Below, one piece after another: positions 38,141-46,505 of a stretch of 64,000 bases of DNA. The DNA comes from Ectopseudomonas alcaliphila (GTDB lineage: Bacteria > Pseudomonadota > Gammaproteobacteria > Pseudomonadales > Pseudomonadaceae): assembly GCF_900101755.1 (NCBI RefSeq), contig NZ_FNAE01000007.1, positions 166,921 through 230,920 on the forward strand, in the 5' to 3' direction. A program made the translations under genes and the position numbers. The notes under the pieces are model-generated. The model worked only from the letters and a program-made list of their open reading frames with translations. It was not told the DNA's origin and ran no database searches. How positions within the stretch are numbered: the first letter of the stretch is position 1; every line of letters begins with the position of its first letter.

Positions 38141-40399
38141 CTAGCTCACCAGCGTCAGCGGCTCGGGCACTTCCTGCACCTGCACACCCGCCAGGAACTC
38201 CTCGCCCCAGCGGCGAATATCGTTGTAGCAGACGATATCGAACAGCTCGCGCAGGCGCGCCTCGGCTTCGCTTTTCGGCAGGTTCAGCGCCAGGTAACAG
38301 GTCTGCGCCAGGTCGGCCGGATCATGCGGGTTGGTCAGCAGGGCGCCCTTGAGTTCGGCCGCTGCACCAGCGAATTCCGACAGCACCAGCACGCCTCGCC
38401 CACCGAGCAGGCCTTGCGCGGCGACGAATTCCTTGGCCACCAGGTTGAGGCCATCGCGCAGCGGGGTGATCCACATGACGTCAGCCATGGCGTACCAGGC
38501 GCTGACTTCCTCGAATGGCAGGCTGCGGAAGAAGAACTGCAAAGGCGTCCAGCCGATGCGGGCGAAGCGGCCGTTGATACGGCCGACCGCCTGCTCGATC
38601 TGGCTTTGCAGTTCGTCGTAGACGGTCATCTCCTTGGCTGCCGGCACGCACACCGTGACCAGAGTGACCTTGCCGAGCAGCTCGGGGTTGTCGGCCAGCA
38701 GGCGCTCGTAAGCGTTGAGCTTTTCCAGAATGCCTTTGGTGTAGTCGAGGCGCTCTACCGAGAGGATCAGTTTCACGCCTTTCATTTCCTCGCGCAGCTG
38801 GCCCATCAGTTCCTTGATTTTTGGTGCTTCCAGCGCATTGCGTACGCGGTCGATGTCCAGTCCGACCGGGTGGGCACCGAGCTTGACCTGGCGGGTGCCG
38901 GTGTCCAGTGCGGTAGTCATGCGCTCCAGGCCCACGGCGCAACCGTAAGTGATGAAGCGCGGCGCGCAGTTCTGCCGTTCCAGGGTCTTGAGCGGGAACA
39001 CGCCACGGGCGACGTCGACGAAGTTTTCCACCTGACGCGGAATATGAAAGCCGATGTAGTCGCACTGCAGCAGGCTGCCGACGATCTGCCGGCGCCAGGG
39101 CAGCACGTTGAACACATCCGCCGAGGGGAAGTAGGTGTGATGGAAAAAGGCGATACGCAGGTCCGGGCGCAGCTCGCGCAGATAGGCCGGCACCATCCAC
39201 AGGTTGTAGTCATGCAGCCAGACGATGGCACCTTCCGCGGCTTCCAGCGCCGTGCGTTCGGCGAAAGCGCGGTTGACCTTGAGGAACACCAGCCAGTCGT
39301 CTTCGTTGAATATCGCGCGTTCCCAGAAGGTGTGCAGGGTCGGCCAGAAGGCCTCCTTGGAGAAGCGCTTGTAGAAGATGTCCACTTCTTCCTTGCTCAG
39401 CTTGACCCGCGCCGCAGTCAGCTTGGGATAGCGCTCGGCGTCCACTGTGGTGTGGCTGTCGAATGGATCGTCGCCGTCCTCGTGCACCGCCCAGGCCACC
39501 CAGGAGCCGGGACGGCCATCACCGAAGAAACTCAACAAAGTCGGAATGATGCCGTTGGGCGAGGTTGGGCGGCGACGCTGCAGCTTGCCGGCGGCATTGC
39601 GGTATTCCTCGTAGGGCAGGCGGTGATAGACCATCACCAGCTCGGCCTTGCCCGGCTGCGCAGCCTGGCGGCGTTCGGCAGCGATGCCGTGCTCGCCGAG
39701 AAAGCCGAAATGGGCGAAGGCTTCGAGGATGCCGCCGCAGCCAGGGCGGTTGGCGTGCAGGGTGCGTGAGTGGTTGGCGGTGGCTTCCAGCAGCGCGATT
39801 TCCGACTGGCCGACGCACACGCCGTGGAAGCTGGCGCTGAGCATCGAAAGGTCATTGAGCGTATCGCCAGCGGCCAGTACCTGATCGTGACTCAGCTCCA
39901 GCCAGTCGGCCAGGGCCTGCAGGCTGCTGCCCTTGTTCACGCCCTTGGGCAGAAAGTCCAGGTACAGCTCGGCGGAGTAGAGCAGGTCGCAACCCAGCTC
40001 ATCGGCGATTTCGCGCAGCGCCGGGTTGGCCGCCTGCTCGGGCGTGCAGAAGTAGGAGCAGCGCCGCGCCTGCGGTACGTCCTGACGCTCCAGGCCGAAC
40101 GGCTCGATGACGCTGGCCACCTGGGTTTCCCCGGGCCAGCGGGCATCGACCACGCTCTGCAGCTGCTGGATCGGTTGCAGGCTGTCGCCATGCACCAGGG
40201 TCGCGCCGACGTCGGCGATGATGTAGTCCGGCTGTGGCAGCGTCGGGTCGGCCAGCAGCGGCAGCACCGCCTCCAGGCTGCGCCCGGTGACGTAGGCGAG
40301 CTTGATCTCGGGGTGGGCGGCGATGGTCTGATAGAGGCTCAGGCGATCTTCGGGGTCGCCAGCGAGAAAGGTTCCATCCAGGTCGGTAGCAAGTAGCAT
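38141..40399 (-). CDS. ggpPS: Glucosylglycerol-phosphate synthase/phosphatase fusion
   Basis: A 752-residue bifunctional enzyme. Residues 1-about 255 are a HAD phosphatase (motif I ATDLDGTFLAG with both Asp; AGDTLNDLSML near 205). Residues about 260-745 are a GT20 glycosyltransferase of the OtsA type (VWLHDYNLWMVP, FHHTYFPSADVF, SVERLDYTKGI, LRDGLNLVAKEFVA). Phosphatase first and transferase second is the order of GgpPS, which makes the osmolyte glucosylglycerol from ADP-glucose and glycerol-3-phosphate, unlike OtsA-OtsB. Members of the P. mendocina group accumulate glucosylglycerol under salt stress, which agrees. An MFS gene lies 145 bases upstream on the same strand, as with ycaD next to ggpS in Stenotrophomonas. 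Confidence 0.82.
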   Translation of the reverse strand: MLLATDLDGTFLAGDPEDRLSLYQTIAAHPEIKLAYVTGRSLEAVLPLLADPTLPQPDYIIADVGATLVHGDSLQPIQQLQSVVDARWPGETQVASVIEPFGLERQDVPQARRCSYFCTPEQAANPALREIADELGCDLLYSAELYLDFLPKGVNKGSSLQALADWLELSHDQVLAAGDTLNDLSMLSASFHGVCVGQSEIALLEATANHSRTLHANRPGCGGILEAFAHFGFLGEHGIAAERRQAAQPGKAELVMVYHRLPYEEYRNAAGKLQRRRPTSPNGIIPTLLSFFGDGRPGSWVAWAVHEDGDDPFDSHTTVDAERYPKLTAARVKLSKEEVDIFYKRFSKEAFWPTLHTFWERAIFNEDDWLVFLKVNRAFAERTALEAAEGAIVWLHDYNLWMVPAYLRELRPDLRIAFFHHTYFPSADVFNVLPWRRQIVGSLLQCDYIGFHIPRQVENFVDVARGVFPLKTLERQNCAPRFITYGCAVGLERMTTALDTGTRQVKLGAHPVGLDIDRVRNALEAPKIKELMGQLREEMKGVKLILSVERLDYTKGILEKLNAYERLLADNPELLGKVTLVTVCVPAAKEMTVYDELQSQIEQAVGRINGRFARIGWTPLQFFFRSLPFEEVSAWYAMADVMWITPLRDGLNLVAKEFVAAQGLLGGRGVLVLSEFAGAAAELKGALLTNPHDPADLAQTCYLALNLPKSEAEARLRELFDIVCYNDIRRWGEEFLAGVQVQEVPEPLTLVS

Positions 40400-40544
40400 C
40401 GTTGTTTCTCCAGAAGTGGCCGGTGCGGCTCGGCGCGAATGCGAGCGGCCGACGGGCCGGGTTTCTGGCTGCTTGGGGTAGGCTCGGGGCCTTGCCGAAA
40501 CAGCCGTCCTTTAGCAGGTCGTTTTTCAACAGCCTGCTAGGTGT

Positions 40545-41807
40545 TCAGGAGGCGTTGGGGGAAGGTTCCTCCGCGGCTTCGTGGTCTTGCGGCGGCGCGT
40601 CGGGCATCAGCTCCAATACCGTGGGGCTGGTGCGCAGCATGGGCGTGAAGTGGGCGGCGTCGCCGCTGACCAGATCGCTGACATGACGCAGCCGGTAAAA
40701 GGTGTAGGCGGCCAGCAGGCCAAGGGTGCAAGCGAAGTACAGCGGCAACGCGCTGGCGCCCAGTTGCTCCATCAGCACGCCGGCCAGCAGCGGTCCGCAC
40801 ACCGAGCCGATGCCGTTGACCATCAGCAGGCTGGCGGAGCCGGAAAGAATCTCGTCGCTGTGCAACTGGTCGATCAGCTGCGCCACGGCGATGGGGTAGA
40901 TGGCGAAGGCCAGGCCGCCCCAGATGAAGATGGCGCCAAGCAGCAGCGGGCCTGCCGGCAGAAGGCTCATGATCAGTGCCAGGGCGACCGCCAGTATCAC
41001 CACCCAGAGCAGCACCTGGCGGCGGTCATGGCGATCCGAGTAGAGGCCGATGGGCCACTGCAGCAGGGCGCCGCCGAGAATGGTGGCGGTCATCAGCAGA
41101 CCGACGCCGGACGTATCGAAGCCGGCCAGGCTGGCGTAGACCGGCGCCATGCCCCAGAAGCCGCCCATGGCCAGGCCGGAAAGCCCGGCGGCGACCATGG
41201 CCAGCGGCGCGATACTCCACAGTTGGCGCAGGTTGCTCGGTGGGGTCTCGGGCAGGCTCGGCTGTGCCTGGCGGGTCAGGGTGATGGGCATCAAGGCCGC
41301 GCTGATGAGGATGGCGGCGAGGGCGAACAGGGTGAACTGCACCGGGTCGGCCAGGTGCAGCAGCTGTTGGGCCAGGGCCAGAGCGCCGAGGTTGACCGCC
41401 ATGTACACGGCGAACACCTGGCCGCGCTTTTCGTTTGGCGCCTCGGCGTTGAGCCAGCTCTCGATGACCATGTACAGCGTCACCAGGGCCAGGCCATAGA
41501 GCACGCGCAGCCCCAGCCAGACCCACGGATCGATCAACAGCAGGTGGAGCAGGGCGGCGATGGCGGCCAGGGCGGCACAACAGGCGAACGCGCGAATGTG
41601 CCCGATGCGTCTGACCAGCGGAGTCGCCAGCCAGGTGCCGAGGAGGAACCCGACGAAGTACCCGGACATGATCAGTCCGAGCATCGTAGTGGAGTAGCCT
41701 TCGGCGACGCCACGCAGGGTCAGTAGGGTGTTGAGCAGGCCATTGCCGAGCAGGAGTAACGCGACCCCGCTTAGCAGTGAGCTGATGGGGGCAATGAGGG
41801 ACCACAT
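40545..41807 (-). CDS. MFS transporter (YcaD-like)
   Basis: A 420-residue 12-helix major facilitator. MWSLIAPISSLLSGVALLLL opens TM1; SGYFVGFLLGTWLATPLVRR holds the loop 2-3 motif region. YcaD-type proteins are found next to ggpS in other glucosylglycerol producers. Substrate unproven; a role in osmolyte or sugar transport is inferred from position. It is upstream of ggpPS on the same strand, but a 145-base gap separates the two, so a promoter of its own for ggpPS is possible. Confidence 0.8.
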   Translation of the reverse strand: MWSLIAPISSLLSGVALLLLGNGLLNTLLTLRGVAEGYSTTMLGLIMSGYFVGFLLGTWLATPLVRRIGHIRAFACCAALAAIAALLHLLLIDPWVWLGLRVLYGLALVTLYMVIESWLNAEAPNEKRGQVFAVYMAVNLGALALAQQLLHLADPVQFTLFALAAILISAALMPITLTRQAQPSLPETPPSNLRQLWSIAPLAMVAAGLSGLAMGGFWGMAPVYASLAGFDTSGVGLLMTATILGGALLQWPIGLYSDRHDRRQVLLWVVILAVALALIMSLLPAGPLLLGAIFIWGGLAFAIYPIAVAQLIDQLHSDEILSGSASLLMVNGIGSVCGPLLAGVLMEQLGASALPLYFACTLGLLAAYTFYRLRHVSDLVSGDAAHFTPMLRTSPTVLELMPDAPPQDHEAAEEPSPNAS

Positions 41808-41961
41808 GCAAACTACCCTATGGGACTATGCCGCTAAGGGCAAGCATGAAGCAGGCCAGTGCTTCGCTGGGTGGTTGGTTAAATTATTGATTTTTAATGG
41901 GTATTTTTATCGATAAACGGTCTTTGAATATTTTTTGACCGTCTTGGCGCGCTGCCTTGGT

Positions 41962-41995
41962 GCGCCGAGATCTGTGCCTGCACCGATCTCGGCGC
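41962..41995 (-). terminator. Strong hairpin behind phhC
   Basis: GCGCCGAGATC and GATCTCGGCGC form a perfect 11-bp stem with a 12-base loop, itself able to pair (GTGC/GCAC). It lies 17 bases after the phhC stop. No U-run follows on the minus strand; Rho or 3'-end protection may be involved. Confidence 0.5.
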
Positions 41996-42011
41996 CCTCG
42001 TTCGGGCTTTG

Positions 42012-43208
42012 TCAGAGGCAGACCCGAGCGATGGCTTCGGCCAACTGATCCAGTCGGCTGGCATCCAGCCCCGCGACGTTGGCGCGGCCACTGCCGACCA
42101 TGTACACGCTGAATTCCTCGCGCAGACGTAGCACCTGCAGCGGCGACAGCCCGGTGTAGGAGAACATGCCGCGCTGCTCGGCCACATGCGCGAAACGCTC
42201 GCTCAGACCGTGTGGTGCCAGCGCTTCGACCAGACCGCGACGCAGGCTGGCGACGCGCAAGCGCATGCCTTCCAACTCGTCCAGCCACAGGCCCTTGAGC
42301 GCCTCGTCGCCGAGGATCTGCGCCACCACTGCGGCGCCATGAGCAGGCGGGGTCGACCACAGGTTGCGGGCGATCGAGGCCAGCTGGCTGCGGACATCGA
42401 TGAGTTTTTCGGCGTCGCTGGCGCAGACGATCAGGGCGCCGGTGCGCTCGCGATACAGACCGAAGTTCTTCGAGCAGGAACTGGTGATCAGCAGCTCCGG
42501 CAGTTCGTCGGCGAACAGGCGTACGGCCCAGGCATCTTCCTCCAGGCCGTCACCGAAGCCCTGATAGGCGAAGTCGATCAGCGGCAGCAGTTCACGCGCC
42601 TTGACCACCTCCAGCACACGCTTCCAATCGCGCGGGGCGAGGTCGAAGCCGGTGGGGTTGTGGCAGCAGGCATGCAGCAGCACGACGTCGCCCTTGGGCA
42701 GGTGGGTGAGGGCGGCAATCATGGCCTCCACGTCGAGACGATTGTCGGCGCCGACGTAGGGGTAGTGGCCGACCTTGAGCCCGGCTTCGGCGAACAGGGT
42801 TTCGTGGATCGGCCAGGTCGGGTCGCTCAGCCAGATACCGCGCCCCGGCAGGCAGTGGCGGATGAAGTCACCGGCCAGGCGCAGCGCGCCGGTGCCGCCC
42901 GGCGTTTGCGTTGCGTCGGCGCGCTGCTCGGTCAGCAACGGAGAGTTGGCCCCCAGCACCAGCTGGCTCAGGCGCTCGCCGAAGGCCGCATCGCCGTGGC
43001 CGCCGACGTAGGTCTTGGTCAATTCGCTGTCGTGCAGGCGCTGCTCGGCCAGCTTCACCGCCCGTGGGATCGGCGTCAGGCCCTGGGCGTCCTTGTAGAC
43101 GCCGACCCCAAGGTCCAGGCGCGCCGGATTGGTATCGAGGCGATAGGCTTCCATCAGACTGAGGATGGGATCGCCCGGCACGCGGGCGACCTGGGCGAAG
43201 TGGCTCAC
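42012..43208 (-). CDS. phhC: Aromatic amino acid aminotransferase
   Basis: A 398-residue class I PLP aminotransferase that converts tyrosine or phenylalanine to the oxo acid. It starts with GTG at 43208 (VSHFAQVARVPGDPI), overlapping the phhB stop (GTGA). The PLP Lys is in TSSCSKNFGLYRERTG and the phosphate Arg in SGRANVAGLD; CCHNPTGFD holds the cofactor Asn. Pattern and operon place match Pseudomonas PhhC. It completes the conversion of Phe to 4-hydroxyphenylpyruvate with PhhA. Confidence 0.94.
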   Translation of the reverse strand: MSHFAQVARVPGDPILSLMEAYRLDTNPARLDLGVGVYKDAQGLTPIPRAVKLAEQRLHDSELTKTYVGGHGDAAFGERLSQLVLGANSPLLTEQRADATQTPGGTGALRLAGDFIRHCLPGRGIWLSDPTWPIHETLFAEAGLKVGHYPYVGADNRLDVEAMIAALTHLPKGDVVLLHACCHNPTGFDLAPRDWKRVLEVVKARELLPLIDFAYQGFGDGLEEDAWAVRLFADELPELLITSSCSKNFGLYRERTGALIVCASDAEKLIDVRSQLASIARNLWSTPPAHGAAVVAQILGDEALKGLWLDELEGMRLRVASLRRGLVEALAPHGLSERFAHVAEQRGMFSYTGLSPLQVLRLREEFSVYMVGSGRANVAGLDASRLDQLAEAIARVCL

Positions 43209-43558
43209 TTGCGGCCCTCGGCGCTGGCGGCGAGCACGTCGGTACGCGCAGCCATGATGAAGTCGTTGCGGTGCAGGCCGCGCATTTCGTGGCTCCACCA
43301 GGTGACGGTGACCTTGCCCCATTCGGTGAGCAGGGCGGGGTGGTGGCCGACTTCCTCGGCGATGGCGCCCACGGCGTTGGTGAAGGCCAGGGCATGGCGG
43401 AAGTTCTTGAACAGGTACACGCGCTCCAGCTCCATATGGTCGCCGCGCACTTCGATGTTCCAGTCGGGAATCTCGCGGATCAGCTCGGCCAGTTCTTCAT
43501 CGGACACTTTCGGCGCATCGGCGCGGCAGGCTTCGCATTGGGCTTGGGCAAGGCTCAT
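43205..43558 (-). CDS. phhB: Pterin-4a-carbinolamine dehydratase
   Basis: A 117-residue PCD/DCoH family protein that regenerates the tetrahydrobiopterin-type cofactor used by PhhA. The active-site motif is EEVGHHPALLTEWGKVTVTW with the two conserved His, then HRNDFIMA. It overlaps phhC by four bases. Between it and phhA lies a 150-base gap with a REP pair. Confidence 0.95.
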   Translation of the reverse strand: MSLAQAQCEACRADAPKVSDEELAELIREIPDWNIEVRGDHMELERVYLFKNFRHALAFTNAVGAIAEEVGHHPALLTEWGKVTVTWWSHEMRGLHRNDFIMAARTDVLAASAEGRK

Positions 43559-43576
43559 GGGGTTCTCCTGGTTTTT

Positions 43577-43632
43577 TAGCCCGAATGAACCGGGCCATGT
43601 CTGCGGACGATCCCGGATTTCATCCGGGCTAC
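43577..43632. repeat. REP pair inside the phh operon
   Basis: TAGCCCGAATGAACCGGG at 43577 and the inverted CCCGGATTTCATCCGGGCTA near 43612-43631. It sits between phhA and phhB on the transcribed strand, where it may alter the relative decay of the two message parts. Confidence 0.75.
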
Positions 43633-43709
43633 TCGCTAGTGTGTAGCAGCCACGCCCAAGCGGCGAATCCAGAGGGCAGCGGCAGCCGTGCGGAACAGGG
43701 TGTCAGGGT

Positions 43710-44495
43710 CTACGCGGCTTTCGGCGGAAACTTCGGCGCGTGCAGGCCCAACTGCATGGCGTGTTGCACCAGCGCCATGATGTCTTCCTGAGCCAGCTCG
43801 AACAGGCGCTTGAGCTCGGGCAGGACGAAGTACACCGGTTGCAGGATATCGATGCGATACGGCGTGCGCATCGCTTCCAGCGGGTCGAAGGGCTGGTGTT
43901 CGGGATCGTTGGACAGCGCGTAGAGGGTTTCCTTCGGCGAGGAGAGAATGCCGCCGCCATAGATGCGTCGACCTGCCGGGGTGTCGAGCAAGCCGAACTC
44001 GATGGTCAGCCAATACAGCCGCGCCAGATAGACGCGCTGCTCTTTCGTGGCCTGGAGGCCGAGCTTGCCGTAGGTGTGGGTGAATTCGGCGAACCATGGG
44101 TTGGTCAGCATTGGGCAATGGCCGAAGATCTCGTGGAAGATGTCCGGTTCCTGCAGGTAGTCCAATTCTTCGGGCGTACGGATGAAGGTGGCGACGGGAA
44201 ACTGCTTGCTGGCCAGCAGTTCGAAGAAGGTCTGGAAGGGGATCAGCGCCGGTACCCGCGCCACGCGCCAGCCGGTGGTGGCTTCGAGCACGCGGTTGAT
44301 CTCGCCGAGTTGCGGGATACGCTCCAGCGGCAGGCCGAGCTGCTCGATGCCGTCCAGGTATTCCTGGCAGGCGCGGTTCTGGATCACGTCCAACTGGCGG
44401 GTGATCAGGGTATTCCACACCTGATGCTCGCTTTCCGGGTAATGGATAAAGCCACTGTCGTCCGGTTCCCGGGCCAGGTACTGCGTATTCTTCAT
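43710..44495 (-). CDS. phhA: Phenylalanine 4-hydroxylase
   Basis: A 261-residue non-heme iron monooxygenase making tyrosine from phenylalanine with a reduced pterin. The iron ligands are in DIFHEIFGHCPML (two His) and the Glu near YLARLYWLTIEFGL. RIYGGGILSSPKE is also characteristic. The start at 44495 has AAGGAGG upstream and opens MKNTQYLAREPDDSGFIHYP. It is the first gene of phhABC; a PhhR/TyrR box lies 175 bases upstream, though phhR itself is about 7.4 kb away. Confidence 0.96.
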   Translation of the reverse strand: MKNTQYLAREPDDSGFIHYPESEHQVWNTLITRQLDVIQNRACQEYLDGIEQLGLPLERIPQLGEINRVLEATTGWRVARVPALIPFQTFFELLASKQFPVATFIRTPEELDYLQEPDIFHEIFGHCPMLTNPWFAEFTHTYGKLGLQATKEQRVYLARLYWLTIEFGLLDTPAGRRIYGGGILSSPKETLYALSNDPEHQPFDPLEAMRTPYRIDILQPVYFVLPELKRLFELAQEDIMALVQHAMQLGLHAPKFPPKAA

Positions 44496-44669
44496 CGCTG
44501 CCTCCTTCAGGGGGCTGTTGTTCTTGTCTAGGCCAAGCATGCCTTTGCGCGGGAGATGGGGTAGAGGAGCGAGACCTGTCTGGAAACGGAGAGAAGGCGA
44601 ATTCTGGAATTTTTTCATTACGCTATGGCGCAAAAGCCCTGGCTGATGGTCCTGTAGGACCGTTCTTTG

Positions 44670-44687
44670 TAACGTATTTTTTACACA
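44670..44687. promoter_or_regulatory. PhhR/TyrR box
   Basis: TGTAAC-GTATTT-TTTACA matches the TyrR/PhhR consensus TGTAAA-N6-TTTACA at eleven of twelve fixed bases. It lies 175 bases upstream of the phhA start, in the position of an activator site. Confidence 0.75.
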
Positions 44688-45337
44688 AAAATCATGGCCT
44701 GTGCCAACCGGGGCTCTGGGGCTCAGGCGAGCCTATGCATCGATATATTGTGCGCCTGCTAGCAGCGCATGTTGATGCGGTAATGCCGGGTCTTGGATGG
44801 CGTGGTTTTCAATAAGTGTTCAGTGCGCTGAGTTTCAGCCGAGCGTGGTTGTTGTTATTGCGCGGTATGACTGGATTTAATACTGGGTTAGCGTTGTCGC
44901 GTCGTCTTTTTAAACTTGGCTGTTACAGTTTGGGTTTACTGCACTCGTTCGGGTAATCAAGTAGAAAGGTAAGTGCCCTGGAATATATGTGAGGTTTTGA
45001 GGGCGTTTAATGCGAGGGCTGTTGCGAAGGTTATAGCGTGAGGCGAGTGGGAGTTATTTCGGTGCTATATGTATTGGCATGATATTGCTTGCTATAAGAA
45101 GGTGTATTTCAGCTTGTGGCATATAATTTCGGTGTACACCCGTATGCTCTACGTAAGCCTTTTTATAGGCATTCTGTAAGTTTATCTTTACGTCATGAAA
45201 ACCTTACACTCCTGAGGTCGTCCGAATTTATCTCGGTCGATGCTGTCGATATCGCTATTTCATCTTTTGCATTCGTAACAATTTATTTCGAAATTACATT
45301 CGCGTCATTCACTGGGCGAAATCGGTTCTGCTGCTTA

Positions 45338-45360
45338 ATCATCAGGCAGCGCCTGATGAT
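45338..45360. promoter_or_regulatory. Perfect palindrome, possible operator
   Basis: ATCATCAGGC-AGC-GCCTGATGAT: ten-base arms, three-base centre, no T-run after it. Such symmetry suits a dimeric repressor. It lies about 95 bases upstream of the candidate PhaG promoter. Confidence 0.4.
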
Positions 45361-45453
45361 GCGGCGATTGATGTTTGTTTTTGGGAGGGCGTTGGGCTTG
45401 TGCTCTGTCAGAAAGCTGTGACAAAAGCCCGCCTGCAATATGGCGTCATTGAC

Positions 45454-45482
45454 TTGTCGGTCACGAGCGCATTGCGCTATAA
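45454..45482 (+). promoter_or_regulatory. Candidate sigma-70 promoter
   Basis: TTGTCG, 17 bases, CTATAA; about 140 bases before the PhaG-like ATG. Only the -10 is a good match. Confidence 0.35.
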
Positions 45483-45622
45483 AAAAATCGTTTCACGGGG
45501 CAGGCCTCGTAATTCCTAACCTTTCACGAAGCTTTCATTTCTTTCTTCGACGGATTTTTGACGTTTTACGCGTCATAGATGCGAATGAATATTTCTAGCA
45601 TTTAAATTGCGGGGCCAGGGAC

Positions 45623-46483
45623 ATGGAGACAAAGATATTCGAGATGGCGGGTTTCAATGTTTATACGGAAATGTATTGGCGTGGTGAGCACGCTAAAACA
45701 GTGCTGTTGATCAATGGGGCTTTATCCACGACAGGGGCGTTTGGGCAAACGGTCAAATACCTGGAGCCGTACTTCAATCTGATTCTTTTCGATCTTCCAT
45801 TTGCGGGTAAATCGCGTGAACACAATGTGCCAGGGCGCGTGGTGACCAAGGAGGATGAAGTTCGAATCATTTTGGGGCTTATTGAGCACTTTCAGGTCAA
45901 TAGTTTGTTGTCCGTGTCCTGGGGTGGGGTTTCGGCCATGTTGGCGCTGTCCGAGTCGCCGGCTTCAGTCGAGAGAGCAATCATCAGTTCGTTCTCGCCA
46001 GTGATCAACGAGGCGATGCGCGATTATCTCGACAATGGGCAGGCTTATCTGGCAGCGCGTGACAAGCGCAAGATTGGCAGTCTGCTCAATGACACGGTGG
46101 GCAAATATTTGCCCAGGTTGTTCAAGCTTTATAACTTCAAGCACCTGATCAGTCTGGCTGAGCACGAATATAAGCAGATTGAGTTTCATATCGCGCAAGT
46201 TCGTGAACTCAGTGCCAAAAATTATGTGGAGCGCTTTGCCCAGATAAAAATCCCGGTATTGTTCGTCAATGGTGAGCGGGATGAATACACGACGGCAGAG
46301 GATGCACGGCAGTTTGCTCGGTATGTGGTCAATAGCCACTTCGTGGTGGTGCCAGGTGCCGGACATTTTCTTGATCTGGAGAGCAAGTCGGCATGGCTGG
46401 CCTCACGAGAGGCGGCCTTGTCTTTCCTGGGGGGTGAGGTCGCTGTGTCGGAGTACACGAGACTGTCGCCTTCGCTGGTGTGA
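45623..46483 (+). CDS. PhaG/RhlA-family 3-hydroxyacyl transferase or thioesterase
   Basis: A 286-residue alpha/beta hydrolase of the PhaG/RhlA group. Nucleophile Ser99 is in SVSWGG, Asp220 in NGERDEYTTAEDARQF and His248 in GAGHFLDLES. The stretch SSFSPVINEAMRDYLDNGQ is closer, from memory, to PhaG than to RhlA. PhaG releases 3-hydroxyacyl chains from ACP for polyester granules; RhlA joins two of them into the rhamnolipid lipid moiety. There is no rhlB, phaC or acyl-CoA ligase beside it. AGGGA precedes the ATG. AT-rich at its front, and 22 bases ahead of an RND operon on the same strand, so possibly co-transcribed. Confidence 0.8.
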   Translation: METKIFEMAGFNVYTEMYWRGEHAKTVLLINGALSTTGAFGQTVKYLEPYFNLILFDLPFAGKSREHNVPGRVVTKEDEVRIILGLIEHFQVNSLLSVSWGGVSAMLALSESPASVERAIISSFSPVINEAMRDYLDNGQAYLAARDKRKIGSLLNDTVGKYLPRLFKLYNFKHLISLAEHEYKQIEFHIAQVRELSAKNYVERFAQIKIPVLFVNGERDEYTTAEDARQFARYVVNSHFVVVPGAGHFLDLESKSAWLASREAALSFLGGEVAVSEYTRLSPSLV

Positions 46484-46505
46484 TTCGTAGAGGGCGTGGC
46501 AGGGA

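Larger units (their letters stand above)
44496..45622. other. AT-rich spacer between phhA and the PhaG-like gene
   Basis: Over 1.1 kb with lower GC than both sides and no credible gene. It contains the PhhR box, a perfect 23-base palindrome (45338-45360) and a candidate promoter for the PhaG-like gene. An open frame at 45116-45421 has no ribosome site and no family features and is judged a chance frame. Confidence 0.6.

Noticed and set aside
38132..39769. Plus-strand frame of 545 codons opposite ggpPS
   Set aside because: Antisense shadow of a well-recognised HAD-GT20 enzyme.
38141..40399. OtsA-OtsB trehalose fusion
   Set aside because: Domain order (HAD first) and the neighbouring YcaD-like gene fit the glucosylglycerol enzyme better.
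41962..41995. Hairpin behind phhC as a classical Rho-independent terminator
   Set aside because: No U-run follows on the minus strand; kept only as a low-confidence structure.
45116..45421. 101-codon frame in the AT-rich spacer
   Set aside because: No ribosome site, no family features, and it contains the palindrome at 45338; probably chance.
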